This document shows positions 38,342 through 47,749 of a stretch of DNA of 64,000 bases, one piece after another. Numbering within the stretch: position 1 is the first letter of the stretch; each line of letters begins with the position of its first letter. The position numbers and the translations under genes were made by a program. The notes beneath the pieces are model-generated. The model searched no databases, was not told the DNA's origin, and worked only from the letters and a program-made list of their open reading frames with translations. Source of the stretch: Fontibacterium universale (GTDB taxonomy: Bacteria > Pseudomonadota > Alphaproteobacteria > Pelagibacterales > Pelagibacteraceae); assembly GCA_965236175.1 (NCBI GenBank), contig CBDEAT010000002.1, forward strand, positions 115,987 through 179,986. Direction: 5' to 3'.

Positions 38342-39340
38342 ATGAAATTTACAGTTGCAGTTGATGCAATGGGTGGTGATGAATCTCCTTTAAAGGTTAT
38401 TAAAGGTTTAGATTTATTTTTACAAAGTAATCAGAATTTAAAATTTTTAATTTTTGGTAATAGAGATTTAATAAATCCTATCTTAGAAAAATATCCTTTA
38501 GTTGGACCTTCAAGCACTATTGTTCATACAAACGAAAAAGTGTTGGATAATGAATCTCCATTAGAAGCTGTAAAAAATGGAAAAAATTCTAGTATGTGGT
38601 TGGCGTTAACCGCATTAAAAAATAAAAATGCAGACATTGCTATATCAGCAGGAAATACGGCAGCCTTACTTGTTATGTCTAGATTAATTCTAGAAACTAT
38701 TAATGGAATTGATAAGCCAGCCTTAGCGTCTATGTGGCCCTCTCATAAAGGATTAAGTGTGGTTTTAGATTTAGGAGCAAATATTGATTGTAGTATAAAA
38801 AATTTAGTAGATTTTTCTAAATTAGGAGCTGCTTTGTTTAGAGCTGTTTTTAAAAAAGAAAAACCAACAGTTGCATTATTAAATATTGGAAGTGAAGACA
38901 GCAAAGGAAGTGATTTATTAAAGAAAAGTTTGCTGGAATTAAGACAGATTAACAGTGATAGTTTTTCATTTACCGGTTTCGTAGAGGGAAATCATATAAA
39001 GGATGGCAATGTGGATGTGATTGTTACGGATGGATTTTCTGGAAACATAGCTTTAAAAACAGCTGAAGGAACTGCAAAATATATCGCAGCCCTTGTTAAA
39101 GAAAAGTTTTTAACTTCTTGGTATTCAAAATTTATTTATTTATTGTCCTTTAAAATTTTTAACAGCATTAAAAATGATTTAGATCCTAGAAAATATAATG
39201 GTGGTATATTTTTAGGGCTAACATCACCGGTTGTAAAAAGTCATGGTAGTACAGATTACATTGGTTTTTATCATTCTATTAAATTGTGCTATGATATTTT
39301 AAATGGTAATTTACAGGAACAAATACAAAAAAATTTATAA
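38342..39340 (+). CDS. plsX: phosphate acyltransferase PlsX
   Basis: Makes acyl-phosphate from acyl-ACP, feeding PlsY. 332 residues. AVDAMGGDESPLKVI at the start, SAGNTAALLVMSRLIL, LDLGANIDCS and VDVIVTDGFSGNIALKTAEG are all diagnostic. The gene usually downstream, fabH, is not here; ihfA starts 10 bp later. Confidence 0.95.
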   Translation: MKFTVAVDAMGGDESPLKVIKGLDLFLQSNQNLKFLIFGNRDLINPILEKYPLVGPSSTIVHTNEKVLDNESPLEAVKNGKNSSMWLALTALKNKNADIAISAGNTAALLVMSRLILETINGIDKPALASMWPSHKGLSVVLDLGANIDCSIKNLVDFSKLGAALFRAVFKKEKPTVALLNIGSEDSKGSDLLKKSLLELRQINSDSFSFTGFVEGNHIKDGNVDVIVTDGFSGNIALKTAEGTAKYIAALVKEKFLTSWYSKFIYLLSFKIFNSIKNDLDPRKYNGGIFLGLTSPVVKSHGSTDYIGFYHSIKLCYDILNGNLQEQIQKNL

Positions 39341-39350
39341 ATAAATATTT

Positions 39351-39662
39351 GTGACAACTACAATCACAAGACAATATTTGTCCGATCTAGTTTACAAAGA
39401 ACTAGGAATTTCTAAAGTAGAAGCTTCAAACTTTATTGACGATATTTTTGAATTTATTACGTTACAACTTGAAAAAAAGAACAAAGTTAAGATAGCTAAT
39501 TTTGGCTCTTTTAATATTCGTCATAAAAATGAAAGAATAGGCAGAAATCCAAAGACTAAAGAACAAAAAGTCATATCTAGTAGGACAGTAGTTACTTTTA
39601 AACCTTCTAAAATTTTAAAAAATAAAATTAATAAAAATATAAATGTCGGAGAAGACAGCTGA
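39351..39662 (+). CDS. ihfA: integration host factor subunit alpha
   Basis: DNA-bending HU-family protein, 103 residues, starting at GTG. TRQYLSDLVYKELGISKVEA and VKIANFGSFNIRHKNERIGRNPKT are the family signatures, with the conserved Pro in RNPKT inside the DNA-intercalating arm. Its last 20 bp overlap the next gene. The ihfA-merR order is the standard alphaproteobacterial one. Confidence 0.92.
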   Translation: MTTTITRQYLSDLVYKELGISKVEASNFIDDIFEFITLQLEKKNKVKIANFGSFNIRHKNERIGRNPKTKEQKVISSRTVVTFKPSKILKNKINKNINVGEDS

Positions 39663-40029
39663 AGCTTTAAAAACAATAGGGGAAGTTGCTAAAGAATTAA
39701 ATCTTATTGAGTTAGAAACGGGGAAAGCAAAAACTTATATTTTAAGATTTTGGGAAAAAGAGTTTCCTCAATTAAAGCCAAAATTAAGAGCCAAAGGTAG
39801 AAGATATTACACACCTGAGAATGTTAAGCTTTTAAAAAAAATTCAATATCTTTTAAAAGATAAAGGCCTAACTATAAAAGGGGCAAAAAAAATAATAGAA
39901 AATAATATTGGCGATATTGAAGTTGACGATTTTGAGAGAAAAGATATAAGCACTAACGATTTATTAAATAAAAAAGATAAGTTAATTAGAATTAAAAATA
40001 TTATTACAGAATTAAAAAACCTTTCTTAA
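39643..40029 (+). CDS. MerR-family transcriptional regulator
   Basis: 128 residues. The N-terminal winged helix reads TIGEVAKELNLI, ILRFWEKEFPQLKP and RRYYTPENVKLLKKIQYLLKDKG. It has a short C-terminal coil and no recognised ligand-binding cysteines. Same type of small MerR gene follows ihfA in many Alphaproteobacteria. Target unknown. Confidence 0.88.
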   Translation: MSEKTAEALKTIGEVAKELNLIELETGKAKTYILRFWEKEFPQLKPKLRAKGRRYYTPENVKLLKKIQYLLKDKGLTIKGAKKIIENNIGDIEVDDFERKDISTNDLLNKKDKLIRIKNIITELKNLS

Positions 40030-40030
40030 A

Positions 40031-40222
40031 ATGGCAAAAAAAACATCAGTTAAAGTTAGATTAGTCCCTGAGTTAAAACCTGATAGTGCCTTTAATTACT
40101 ATGTTAAAAAACCAACCGCAGGTGAAAAAGCTAAAATTAAATTAAGAGTTAAAAAATATAACCCATCAACACGTAAGCATGAATGGTTTGTGGAAAAAAA
40201 ACTTCCTCCACACAGCAAATAG
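40031..40222 (+). CDS. rpmG: 50S ribosomal protein L33
   Basis: 63 residues starting MAKKTSVKVRLVPE, with FNYYVKKPTAGEKAKIKLRVKKYNPSTRKH, here given in part, matching the KYDPxxRKH motif of L33. Slightly longer than typical (55). No zinc cysteines. Confidence 0.88.
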   Translation: MAKKTSVKVRLVPELKPDSAFNYYVKKPTAGEKAKIKLRVKKYNPSTRKHEWFVEKKLPPHSK

Positions 40223-40225
40223 TAG

Positions 40226-40498
40226 TTATTTAACTATTTTTTTTTCTAATTTTATTGAGTATTGAATTAATTTACTCCAAAAATTTTTAACTAATATAAA
40301 ATCAATTTTATTCTTTTTCGCTTCAGCTTTAATTCTTTTCATTATTTGATTAATTCTTTTTTTATCAACAATGGTTCTCTTATTTTTATACTTAGCAATT
40401 TTTAAGACCTGCTTCTTTCTTAGACCAAGAAGTCTAATAATTTGCTTATCAATGGTATCAATAGTAGAACGAATTTTTAGAATTTTTCTTTGCGACAT
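40226..40498 (-). CDS. chorismate mutase-like (AroQ class) protein
   Basis: 90 residues, all helical. IRSTIDTIDKQIIRLLGLRKKQVLKIAKYK matches, in part, helix 1 of AroQ, with the expected active-site Arg and Lys residues; helix 2 and 3 follow. Would convert chorismate to prephenate for Phe/Tyr synthesis. Convergent on rpmG with a 3-bp gap. Confidence 0.75.
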   Translation of the reverse strand: MSQRKILKIRSTIDTIDKQIIRLLGLRKKQVLKIAKYKNKRTIVDKKRINQIMKRIKAEAKKNKIDFILVKNFWSKLIQYSIKLEKKIVK

Positions 40499-40541
40499 TA
40501 AAACGTTTTCAAAATAAGGATAAGTTAATTATTAATTTATA

Positions 40542-41567
40542 ATGCTAAATACAAATAATCTAAATAAAAATAATACCTATGTTACTATTTGGTTGTATTT
40601 ATCTTTATTTTTAGTTGCGTCACTTATCTTTATTGGTGGTCTTACTCGTTTAACTGAATCTGGTCTTTCAATTACTAATTGGGAATTGTTTAGTGGAATT
40701 TTACCTCCACTTACAGATAAGAAATGGGATGATTATTTTTCATTATACAAACAGATTCCACAATACAAAGAAATTAATTTTGGAATGTCTTTGGATGAAT
40801 TTAAATATATTTTTTGGTGGGAATATATTCATCGATTATTAGCAAGATTAGCTTCTTTAGTATTTATTTTGCCATTCATATATTTTCTTGTAAAAAAAAT
40901 TTTTAATTTTAAACAAATTGCTCTTTATTCAATAATTTCTTTATTATTTTTTTTTCAGGGATTTTTAGGGTGGTATATGGTTAAAAGTGGATTAATCTCT
41001 AATACTGACGTTAGTCATTTTAGATTGTCAGCACACTTATTAGGAGCTCAAATTATACTATCACTATTATTTTTTTCTATTTTATTTAGAAATATTAAAA
41101 AAATTCATTTAAACTTTTATTCTTATTTAATTCTTTCTTTTCTAATTATTGTTTTCTTTCAAATTGCGATTGGAGCTTTTGTTTCAGGACTGGATGCTGC
41201 AAAAATATATCAAACCTGGCCTTTAATGAATGGTCATTTTGTGCCAGAGGATGTACTGATTAAAGAATTTTCAAATTCAAAATCTTATTCTAGTCCTTCC
41301 CATGTTCAATTTTTACACAGGATTATTGCTTATTTTATAATATTCATTTTTAGTTTTATTTTTTATTTTTTACTTAAAAACAAAATTGTTAATTTGAAGT
41401 ATTTGTTATTGGTTTTGTCTGCAATAATTTTTCAAGTGCTACTTGGTATTCTAGTTTTAACCAGTGGTTATAAAATATATATTGCCAGTCTTCATCAACT
41501 AGGTTCGATTTTTTTACTTTTTTCGATAATTTATCTATTTTACCAAGCTTCAATCTCTCAAAAATAA
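40542..41567 (+). CDS. ctaA: heme A synthase
   Basis: Oxidises heme O to heme A for aa3-type cytochrome oxidase. 341 residues, about eight membrane helices. FIGGLTRLTESGLSITNWE, WWEYIHRLLARL, FFQGFLGWYMVKSGL and HFRLSAHLLGA carry the conserved His heme ligands, and QFLHRIIAY and SLHQLGSI the second pair. COX15 type 2, as in other Alphaproteobacteria. Confidence 0.94.
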   Translation: MLNTNNLNKNNTYVTIWLYLSLFLVASLIFIGGLTRLTESGLSITNWELFSGILPPLTDKKWDDYFSLYKQIPQYKEINFGMSLDEFKYIFWWEYIHRLLARLASLVFILPFIYFLVKKIFNFKQIALYSIISLLFFFQGFLGWYMVKSGLISNTDVSHFRLSAHLLGAQIILSLLFFSILFRNIKKIHLNFYSYLILSFLIIVFFQIAIGAFVSGLDAAKIYQTWPLMNGHFVPEDVLIKEFSNSKSYSSPSHVQFLHRIIAYFIIFIFSFIFYFLLKNKIVNLKYLLLVLSAIIFQVLLGILVLTSGYKIYIASLHQLGSIFLLFSIIYLFYQASISQK

Positions 41568-41587
41568 TAAAATTTACCTTAATCTAT

Positions 41588-41616
41588 TTGACATAATTAT
41601 AGGCAAAATATATTTA
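41588..41616 (+). promoter_or_regulatory. likely promoter of rplM-rpsI
   Basis: Consensus -35 TTGACA (41588-41593), 17-bp spacer, and TATTTA (41611-41616); TATATT two bases earlier is an alternative -10. The rplM ATG follows 13 bp later. Confidence 0.5.
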
Positions 41617-41628
41617 TTCCGTTCCATT

Positions 41629-42085
41629 ATGACTGAATTTATTAAAAAGAAAGAAGTTAAAAAAAAGCTGGTACAAGATCGATGCAACAAATTTAATTGT
41701 TGGCAGATTAGCTTCTGAAATAACTAAAATTTTAAGAGGGAAGAAAAAAACTAGCTTTACTCCAAATATGGATGACGGAGATTTTGTCATTGTAACAAAT
41801 GCGAGAAAAATAAAATTTACTGGAAAAAAATTTGTTAATAAAATCTATTATAAACATACTGGCTATCCAGGTGGTATTAAAGAAACTACTCCAAATAAAA
41901 TTTTACAAAAAGATCCTTCTAGAATTATTAAATTAGCAGTTAAGAGAATGTTACCGAGAGGTCCACTTGGCAGAAAACAACTTGGAAATTTAAAAGTTTA
42001 TAATGATGATAAACATCCTCATGAAACTCAAAAAGCTGTAGATTTTGATTTTAAATCTATAAACAAAAAAAATTATTTAAATTAA
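41629..42085 (+). CDS. rplM: 50S ribosomal protein L13 (frameshifted)
   Basis: From ATG 41629 the reading MTEFIKKKEVKKK breaks at an A8 run (41659-41666). One base over, the frame continues as WYKIDATNLIVGRLASEITK, MDDGDFVIVTNARKIKFTGKK, and MLPRGPLGRKQLGNLKVY to a stop at 42085. With seven A the protein is a complete 151-residue L13 (VKKSWYKIDAT). L13 is essential, so the eighth A is either a sequence error or is corrected by slippage on the A run. rpsI starts 4 bp later. Confidence 0.88.
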
Positions 42086-42089
42086 ATAT

Positions 42090-42500
42090 ATGGTTCAAAG
42101 TTTAGCTGTTTCAAACGATAGATTTTACGCAACTGGAAAAAGAAAAAGTTCTATAGCTAGAGTTTGGCTTAAAGCTGGATCTGGATCTATTTTAGTAAAT
42201 GGAAAAAAATATAATGAATATTTTAAACGTCCAGTTCTACAACTAAGCATTGAGAAGCCATTTAATGTTATAGCTAAGAATAATGCTTATGATGTTATGT
42301 GCACTGTTAAGGGTGGCGGTTTAACCGGTCAAGCTGGAGCTGTGTCTTTAGGTATATCTAAAGCTTTATATGTTTTAGATGGAACGTTAAGAAAAACCTT
42401 AAGAAAAGAAAACTTATTAACAAGAGATTCAAGAAAAGTTGAAAGAAAAAAATACGGACAGAAAAAAGCTAGAAGAAGATTCCAGTTCTCTAAACGATAG
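42090..42500 (+). CDS. rpsI: 30S ribosomal protein S9
   Basis: 136 residues. FYATGKRKSSIARVWLKAGS, NVMCTVKGGGLTGQAGAVSLGI-like sequence (read here as DVMCTVKGGGLTGQAG) and the C-terminal KKARRRFQFSKR tail are typical of S9. Downstream of rplM, upstream of argC, the standard order. Confidence 0.95.
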   Translation: MVQSLAVSNDRFYATGKRKSSIARVWLKAGSGSILVNGKKYNEYFKRPVLQLSIEKPFNVIAKNNAYDVMCTVKGGGLTGQAGAVSLGISKALYVLDGTLRKTLRKENLLTRDSRKVERKKYGQKKARRRFQFSKR

Positions 42501-42523
42501 TCTAGTTAGACTAATTTTAGTCT
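42499..42523 (+). terminator. alternating hairpins after rpsI
   Basis: AGTCT (42499-42503), AGACT (42508-42512) and AGTCT (42519-42523) can form two mutually exclusive hairpins; the second extends to six pairs (AGACTA/TAGTCT) with an ATTT loop. No clear T-tract follows, only CTTT. Possible terminator or attenuator before argC. Confidence 0.3.
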
Positions 42524-42557
42524 TTAAGTCATTTACAACTTCTTATAAATACAGATC

Positions 42558-43589
42558 ATGTCTGACAAATATAACGTTTTAATTAATGGAGCCTCAGGTT
42601 TTGTTGGCTTGGAACTTATTAAAATATTAAGTAATCATAAATTCATTAACCTTAAATACTTATGCTCAAGAGGATCTATTGGAAAATCTATTAATTCTTT
42701 TTTAAAAAATAAGATTAAAAAAAAATTACCTTTAATATCTGACATTAACAAAGCTGATTTAAGCGATGTTGATATAATTTTTTCAGCTTTGCCACACGGA
42801 GAAGCACAATTATTATCTAATAAAATTTCTCCTCATCATATTTTAATCGATTTATCAGCTGATTTTAGATTTTCGGATATTAAAGTTTATGAAAAATGGT
42901 ACGGTCTCAAACATTACGCAGTCGATAATCAAAAACATTCTGTTTATGGACTTTCTGAATTTGCAAGAAATGATATTGAAAAAAGTAATATAATATCTTG
43001 TCCAGGATGTTACCCAACATCAGCTCAGCTACCGCTTATTCCTTTATTGTTAAATAAAACAATAAAAACTTCAAAAATAATTATAGATTCTAAATCAGGT
43101 TATTCTGGCGCTGGAAAAAAAACTGCTGATAAAAAACTTTATCCTAATATTAATAAAAATATTGCTGCTTATGGAGTAGGTAAACATAGACATATGCCTG
43201 AAATTGATCAGGGTTTAAAATTGTTTGGAAAAGTTTCTGGTGATTTAAAAGTTGAATTTACTCCTCATTTAATTCCAACTTTTAGAGGTATTGTAACAAC
43301 AATTTATGCTGATCTTAAAAAGAATATTAGCGTGAAAAAAGTTCATCAATATTTGAGTAAATTTTATAAAAATAGTAATTTTGTAAAAGTTTTACCTTTC
43401 GGAAAAATTGTAAATACAAACAATGTTAATAATACTAATAATTGCAATATCAATGTTTTCTCTGGAAGAAATAAAAATCAATTAATTATTGTAAGCTCTA
43501 TTGATAACTTAGTTAAAGGAGCTGCAGGGCAGGCAGTTCAAAATATGAATATAAGATTAGGTTTGAAAGAAACTGTAGGATTAGAATAA
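42558..43589 (+). CDS. argC: N-acetyl-gamma-glutamyl-phosphate reductase
   Basis: NADPH reductase of arginine synthesis. 343 residues, type 1. LINGASGFVGLELIKIL is the nucleotide-binding start; the active-site Cys is in ISCPGCYPTSAQLPL, and SKSGYSGAGKK, HRHMPEIDQ and FTPHLIPTFRGIVTT follow. Shares its final base with the start of the next gene. Confidence 0.95.
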   Translation: MSDKYNVLINGASGFVGLELIKILSNHKFINLKYLCSRGSIGKSINSFLKNKIKKKLPLISDINKADLSDVDIIFSALPHGEAQLLSNKISPHHILIDLSADFRFSDIKVYEKWYGLKHYAVDNQKHSVYGLSEFARNDIEKSNIISCPGCYPTSAQLPLIPLLLNKTIKTSKIIIDSKSGYSGAGKKTADKKLYPNINKNIAAYGVGKHRHMPEIDQGLKLFGKVSGDLKVEFTPHLIPTFRGIVTTIYADLKKNISVKKVHQYLSKFYKNSNFVKVLPFGKIVNTNNVNNTNNCNINVFSGRNKNQLIIVSSIDNLVKGAAGQAVQNMNIRLGLKETVGLE

Positions 43590-44896
43590 TGAATTTTAAA
43601 GATAATTATAATATTGCAATAGTTGGACTTGGAAATATTGGTTCGGAAGTTTATCGACATTTAATTAAGAACAAAAAAGTTATCGAAAAAAATACAAATT
43701 CGACTTATCAAGTAAAATATATTTCCGCTAGAACGAGTAATAAGAAAAGAGGATTTAGTATTCCAAAAAAAATGTGGGTTAAGAATCCTTTGTCTTTAGT
43801 TAAAAAAGACGATGTGGACATTATTATTGAGTTAATAGGTGGACCCGATGGAGTTGCTAAAAAATTAGCTTTTGCTGCATTAAAGAATAACAAACATTTT
43901 GTTACAGCGAACAAAGCTTTAATATTTAAGCATGGTAATGAACTTGCAAAAATAGCTGAAAAAAATTCAGTTAATCTATTATTTGAAGCATCCGTTGGCG
44001 GGGGAATACCCATTATCAAGTCAATAAAGGAAAGCTTAGTTGGTAATAAATTATTTCATATTTATGGAATATTAAATGGAACAACAAATTTTATTTTAAC
44101 TGAAATAGAAAGAACTAAAAAAAGTTTTAAAGAGATTTTGTTAAATGCTCAAAAACTTGGTTATGCTGAAACTAATCCAAAGCTTGACCTTAATGGAGAC
44201 GATGTAAAATCTAAAATATCAATATTAAGTGCGCTTTGTTTTAAAACTAAAATAATTAATAAGAGTTTTTTAACTGAAGGAATAGAACAAATTGATTTAG
44301 AAGACGTCGAGTACGCTCATAAGTTTAAATACAAGATTAAGCTTCTTGGAATTTCTGAAATCATTGATAATAAAATTAAACAAAGAGTGCATCCTTGTTT
44401 AATCTCAAAAGACTCTGATCTTGCTAAAATTAATGGAGCAAATAATGCAATTATGGTTGAGGGAAATCCAGTTGGCAAAATAGTTTATCAAGGACTTGGT
44501 GCTGGAAAGGGACCAACTACTTCGTCAGTTGTTTCAGATTTAAATTCAATTCTTAAAGGAGACAAAACTTTACCATTTGGTTTTAGTTACTCTGATGCAA
44601 AAGAGTTTAAAATGTTTGATTTCGACAATCACATTTGTAAATTTTATTTAAGAATAGTTGTGAAAGATAAGCCAGGAGTTTTATCTAAAATTACTTCTAT
44701 TTTATCTACATATAAGATTTCAATTCAAAGCATACTACAGCAGCCTTTAAGCAATCCTAAATTTGCTAATTTAGTTATTATTACCCATAACGCTAAAGAG
44801 AAGAATATGAAATTAGCCTTGAAGAAAATTTCAAAAGAAAAATTTATTAGCAAAAAAATTACGATGATCAGAATTAGAAATGAAAAGAAATTATGA
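43589..44896 (+). CDS. hom: homoserine dehydrogenase
   Basis: Reduces aspartate semialdehyde to homoserine for threonine/methionine synthesis. 435 residues. IVGLGNIGSEVYRHL is the NAD-binding motif, followed by FVTANKALI, ILNGTTNFILTEIE, and KLGYAETNPKLDLNGDD in part. A C-terminal ACT domain (about 350-425) suggests threonine feedback. Overlaps glpX by 4 bp. Confidence 0.95.
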   Translation: MNFKDNYNIAIVGLGNIGSEVYRHLIKNKKVIEKNTNSTYQVKYISARTSNKKRGFSIPKKMWVKNPLSLVKKDDVDIIIELIGGPDGVAKKLAFAALKNNKHFVTANKALIFKHGNELAKIAEKNSVNLLFEASVGGGIPIIKSIKESLVGNKLFHIYGILNGTTNFILTEIERTKKSFKEILLNAQKLGYAETNPKLDLNGDDVKSKISILSALCFKTKIINKSFLTEGIEQIDLEDVEYAHKFKYKIKLLGISEIIDNKIKQRVHPCLISKDSDLAKINGANNAIMVEGNPVGKIVYQGLGAGKGPTTSSVVSDLNSILKGDKTLPFGFSYSDAKEFKMFDFDNHICKFYLRIVVKDKPGVLSKITSILSTYKISIQSILQQPLSNPKFANLVIITHNAKEKNMKLALKKISKEKFISKKITMIRIRNEKKL

Positions 44897-45840
44897 TTAT
44901 CAAAAATGGATTTGTTGATTTATTTGTAAAAACCACTAGCGAAGCAGCTTACGCATCATCATTATTAAAAGGTAAAGGCGATAAAATTGCAGCTGATCAA
45001 GCGGCGGTTGATAAGATGAGATTGTTTCTCAATAATATTCCTATGAAAGGTAAAATTGTAATAGGAGAAGGTGAGATGGATGAAGCACCGATGCTTTATA
45101 TTAATGAATTGGTTGGAACAGGAATTGGTGAAGAATTAGATATAGCCGTTGATCCATTAGAGGGAACAAATTTAACAGCAAAAAATTTACCAAATGCAAT
45201 GTCAGTACTTGCGGTATCCAAAAAAGATAATCTTTTGCATGCGCCAGATACCTATATGGAGAAAATTGCAGTTGGAAAAAATATTAAAGAAGGGGTTATT
45301 GATCTTGATTTTGATATTACAAAAAATCTTAAAAATTTGGCTGATTTTAAAAATACAACGCCAGATAAATTAACAATATGTCTTTTAGAAAGAGAGAGAC
45401 ATGATCACATAGTTAAAGATGCAAAAAAACTTGGGACTAAAATTAAATTTATTTCAGATGGAGATGTGGCCGGAGCTATTTATGCAGGCATAGAAGAATT
45501 TAATGTTGATATATATTTAGGAATAGGTGGAGCACCAGAGGGCGTTCTTGCTGCTGCTGCGATTAAATGTTTAGGAGGACAGTTTCAAGCAAGATTAGTT
45601 CTAAGCAATGATCATGAAATTGATAAGGCTAAAAAAATGGGCATTAAAGATTTGAAAAAAAAATATTTTATTAATGACATAGTTAAAGACGATGTTTTGT
45701 TTTGTGCAACAGGAGTAACGGGGGGAGATTTGCTTCAAGGTATTAAGATTTTAGATAATGGTTTTTATCAATCAGAAACCTACGTTTTGCACCACGCATC
45801 TCATCTTAATAAAAAAATTATAAATAAATTTAAAATATGA
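44893..45840 (+). CDS. glpX: class II fructose-1,6-bisphosphatase
   Basis: Gluconeogenic sugar phosphatase. 315 residues. DKIAADQAAVDKMR, IGEGEMDEAPMLYI (metal ligands), AVDPLEGTNLTAKN and GIGGAPEGVLAAAA are GlpX hallmarks. Placed between hom and recJ with 4-bp overlaps on both sides; same order is seen in other Alphaproteobacteria. Confidence 0.93.
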   Translation: MIIKNGFVDLFVKTTSEAAYASSLLKGKGDKIAADQAAVDKMRLFLNNIPMKGKIVIGEGEMDEAPMLYINELVGTGIGEELDIAVDPLEGTNLTAKNLPNAMSVLAVSKKDNLLHAPDTYMEKIAVGKNIKEGVIDLDFDITKNLKNLADFKNTTPDKLTICLLERERHDHIVKDAKKLGTKIKFISDGDVAGAIYAGIEEFNVDIYLGIGGAPEGVLAAAAIKCLGGQFQARLVLSNDHEIDKAKKMGIKDLKKKYFINDIVKDDVLFCATGVTGGDLLQGIKILDNGFYQSETYVLHHASHLNKKIINKFKI

Positions 45841-47588
45841 AATACCAGTCCATCACTGGTAAAGAGTGGATTTTATCCAATTACAACGAAAACTTATCAT
45901 TAGAAATTTCTCAAAAATTAGGAATTGATAATTTTTTATCAAAACTTTTATCTATTAGAAAAATTACAGTTGAGAACTGTCAGTCATATTTAAATCCGAA
46001 GATCAAAGAATTTATGCCAAATCCAAGTGTCTTAAAGGATATGGATCTTGCAGTGGATACTCTTATTAAGGCTATAAAAGAGAATAAGAGAATTTGTATT
46101 TTAGGTGACTATGATGTGGATGGAGCATCTTCAACAGCAATTATTGTTAATTTTTTAAAAAATATATACTCAAATTTTTTTATTTATATTCCAGACCGTC
46201 AAATTGATGGTTACGGTCCATCCGTTAATTCATTAAAAAATATTATTGATAAAAAGGGTGAATTTTTAATTACTGTTGATTGTGGGACCACTTCATTTGA
46301 GGCTCTTGAGTATGCTAATCAAAATAATATTGAAGTTCTAGTTATTGATCATCATCAAGCAGAAATTAAACTTCCAAAATGTAAAGCCTTGGTAAATCCA
46401 AACCAATTAGATGATAAATCTAATCTTGGTTATTTATGTGCAGCTGGAGTTTCCTTTTTATTTATTGTCGCTTTAAATCGATCACTTAGAGAAAGTAAAT
46501 TTTACAAAGAGAAAAATATTACTGAGCCAGATTTATATGATTATTTAGATTTGGTTGCCCTAGGTACAATTTGCGATGTTGTTCCATTAATCGATTTAAA
46601 CAGAGCATTTGTTTATCAAGGAATACAAATATTAAAGAAGAGAAAAAACTTAGGCATTAAAACTCTAATAGATGTTTCTGATATAAAAGAGAGCCCTGAT
46701 ACTTATCATATTGGTTTTTTATTAGGCCCTAGGATCAATGCTGGTGGACGAATAGGGCAATCTGATCTTGGTGCAAATTTACTTACAACTGATGACCCAA
46801 AGAAAAGTTATGAGATTGCAACAACCTTAGATTCTTTAAACAAAAAAAGAAAATCAATCGAGGAAGAAACTTTAAACGAAGCTTATTTATTAGCTGAAAA
46901 AGAAAACGCTAATGAAATAATATTAGTTGCTAATAAGTTTTGGCATGAAGGGTTGATTGGTATTATCGCAAGTCGAATTAAAGAAAGATTTTCAAAACCT
47001 ACCATAGTTATTTCATCTACTAAAAATATTGCAAAAGGCTCATGCAGATCTATTTTTGGATTTGATATTGGTCTTGCTATTTTAGCAGCTAAACAAAATG
47101 GAATAGTTATAAAAGGAGGCGGTCATAAAATGGCTGCCGGTTTTAGTATTGAAGAAAGTAAGATTAGTGATCTTAAAAATTTTTTAATATCTAAATTTAA
47201 GTCATCAAAACCAAATTTTGTTCAAAATAACTTTATAGAGATTGATGGTATTTTATCAGCTAATGCCGTGAATGAAAAAACCTATGAAGAAGTAAGTAAA
47301 TTAGGACCTTTTGGATCAGGAAATTCTGAGCCAAAATTTATTGTTGAAGATTTATCGATGATTAAAATAAATTTTGAAAACGATTTTTTATTAAAAGTTT
47401 TATTTAAAAACAGCAGCGGTCTTTATTTGCATGGAATTTGTTTTAAAAATAATAAAGAAAAAGTAATTGATTATCTTAAAAATTTTAAAAATCATAAATT
47501 TCATATAGCTGGAAAACTTAGTTGTAATGATTGGAATAAACAAAGAGTTATTGAATTTATTATTGAAGATATTTCTTTAACACACTAA
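45837..47588 (+). CDS. recJ: single-stranded-DNA-specific exonuclease RecJ
   Basis: 5'-3' exonuclease of recombination and mismatch repair. 583 residues. DHH-family motifs: ILGDYDVDGASSTAI, LITVDCGTTS, VLVIDHHQAE, LVALGTICDVVPL. DHHA1 domain has KGGGHKMAAGFSIEE. Last gene of the rplM-to-recJ run. Confidence 0.95.
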   Translation: MKYQSITGKEWILSNYNENLSLEISQKLGIDNFLSKLLSIRKITVENCQSYLNPKIKEFMPNPSVLKDMDLAVDTLIKAIKENKRICILGDYDVDGASSTAIIVNFLKNIYSNFFIYIPDRQIDGYGPSVNSLKNIIDKKGEFLITVDCGTTSFEALEYANQNNIEVLVIDHHQAEIKLPKCKALVNPNQLDDKSNLGYLCAAGVSFLFIVALNRSLRESKFYKEKNITEPDLYDYLDLVALGTICDVVPLIDLNRAFVYQGIQILKKRKNLGIKTLIDVSDIKESPDTYHIGFLLGPRINAGGRIGQSDLGANLLTTDDPKKSYEIATTLDSLNKKRKSIEEETLNEAYLLAEKENANEIILVANKFWHEGLIGIIASRIKERFSKPTIVISSTKNIAKGSCRSIFGFDIGLAILAAKQNGIVIKGGGHKMAAGFSIEESKISDLKNFLISKFKSSKPNFVQNNFIEIDGILSANAVNEKTYEEVSKLGPFGSGNSEPKFIVEDLSMIKINFENDFLLKVLFKNSSGLYLHGICFKNNKEKVIDYLKNFKNHKFHIAGKLSCNDWNKQRVIEFIIEDISLTH

Positions 47589-47666
47589 CAAATACGGAGA
47601 TAAATATAGTTAATTATATAATTGTTGATTATTATTACTAAACAATCTAAAAAACTTTACTTTCAA

Positions 47667-47741
47667 GGTCCCTTCGTCTATCGGTTAGGACACGTGGTTT
47701 TCATCCATGAAAGAGGGGTTCGATTCCCCTAGGGACCGCCA
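47667..47741 (+). tRNA. tRNA-Glu (TTC)
   Basis: 75 nt including encoded CCA. Acceptor GGTCCCT pairs with AGGGACC; anticodon loop TTTTCAT gives TTC; T-arm GGGGTTCGATTCCCC is perfect. Confidence 0.97.
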
Positions 47742-47749
47742 AAACAATT

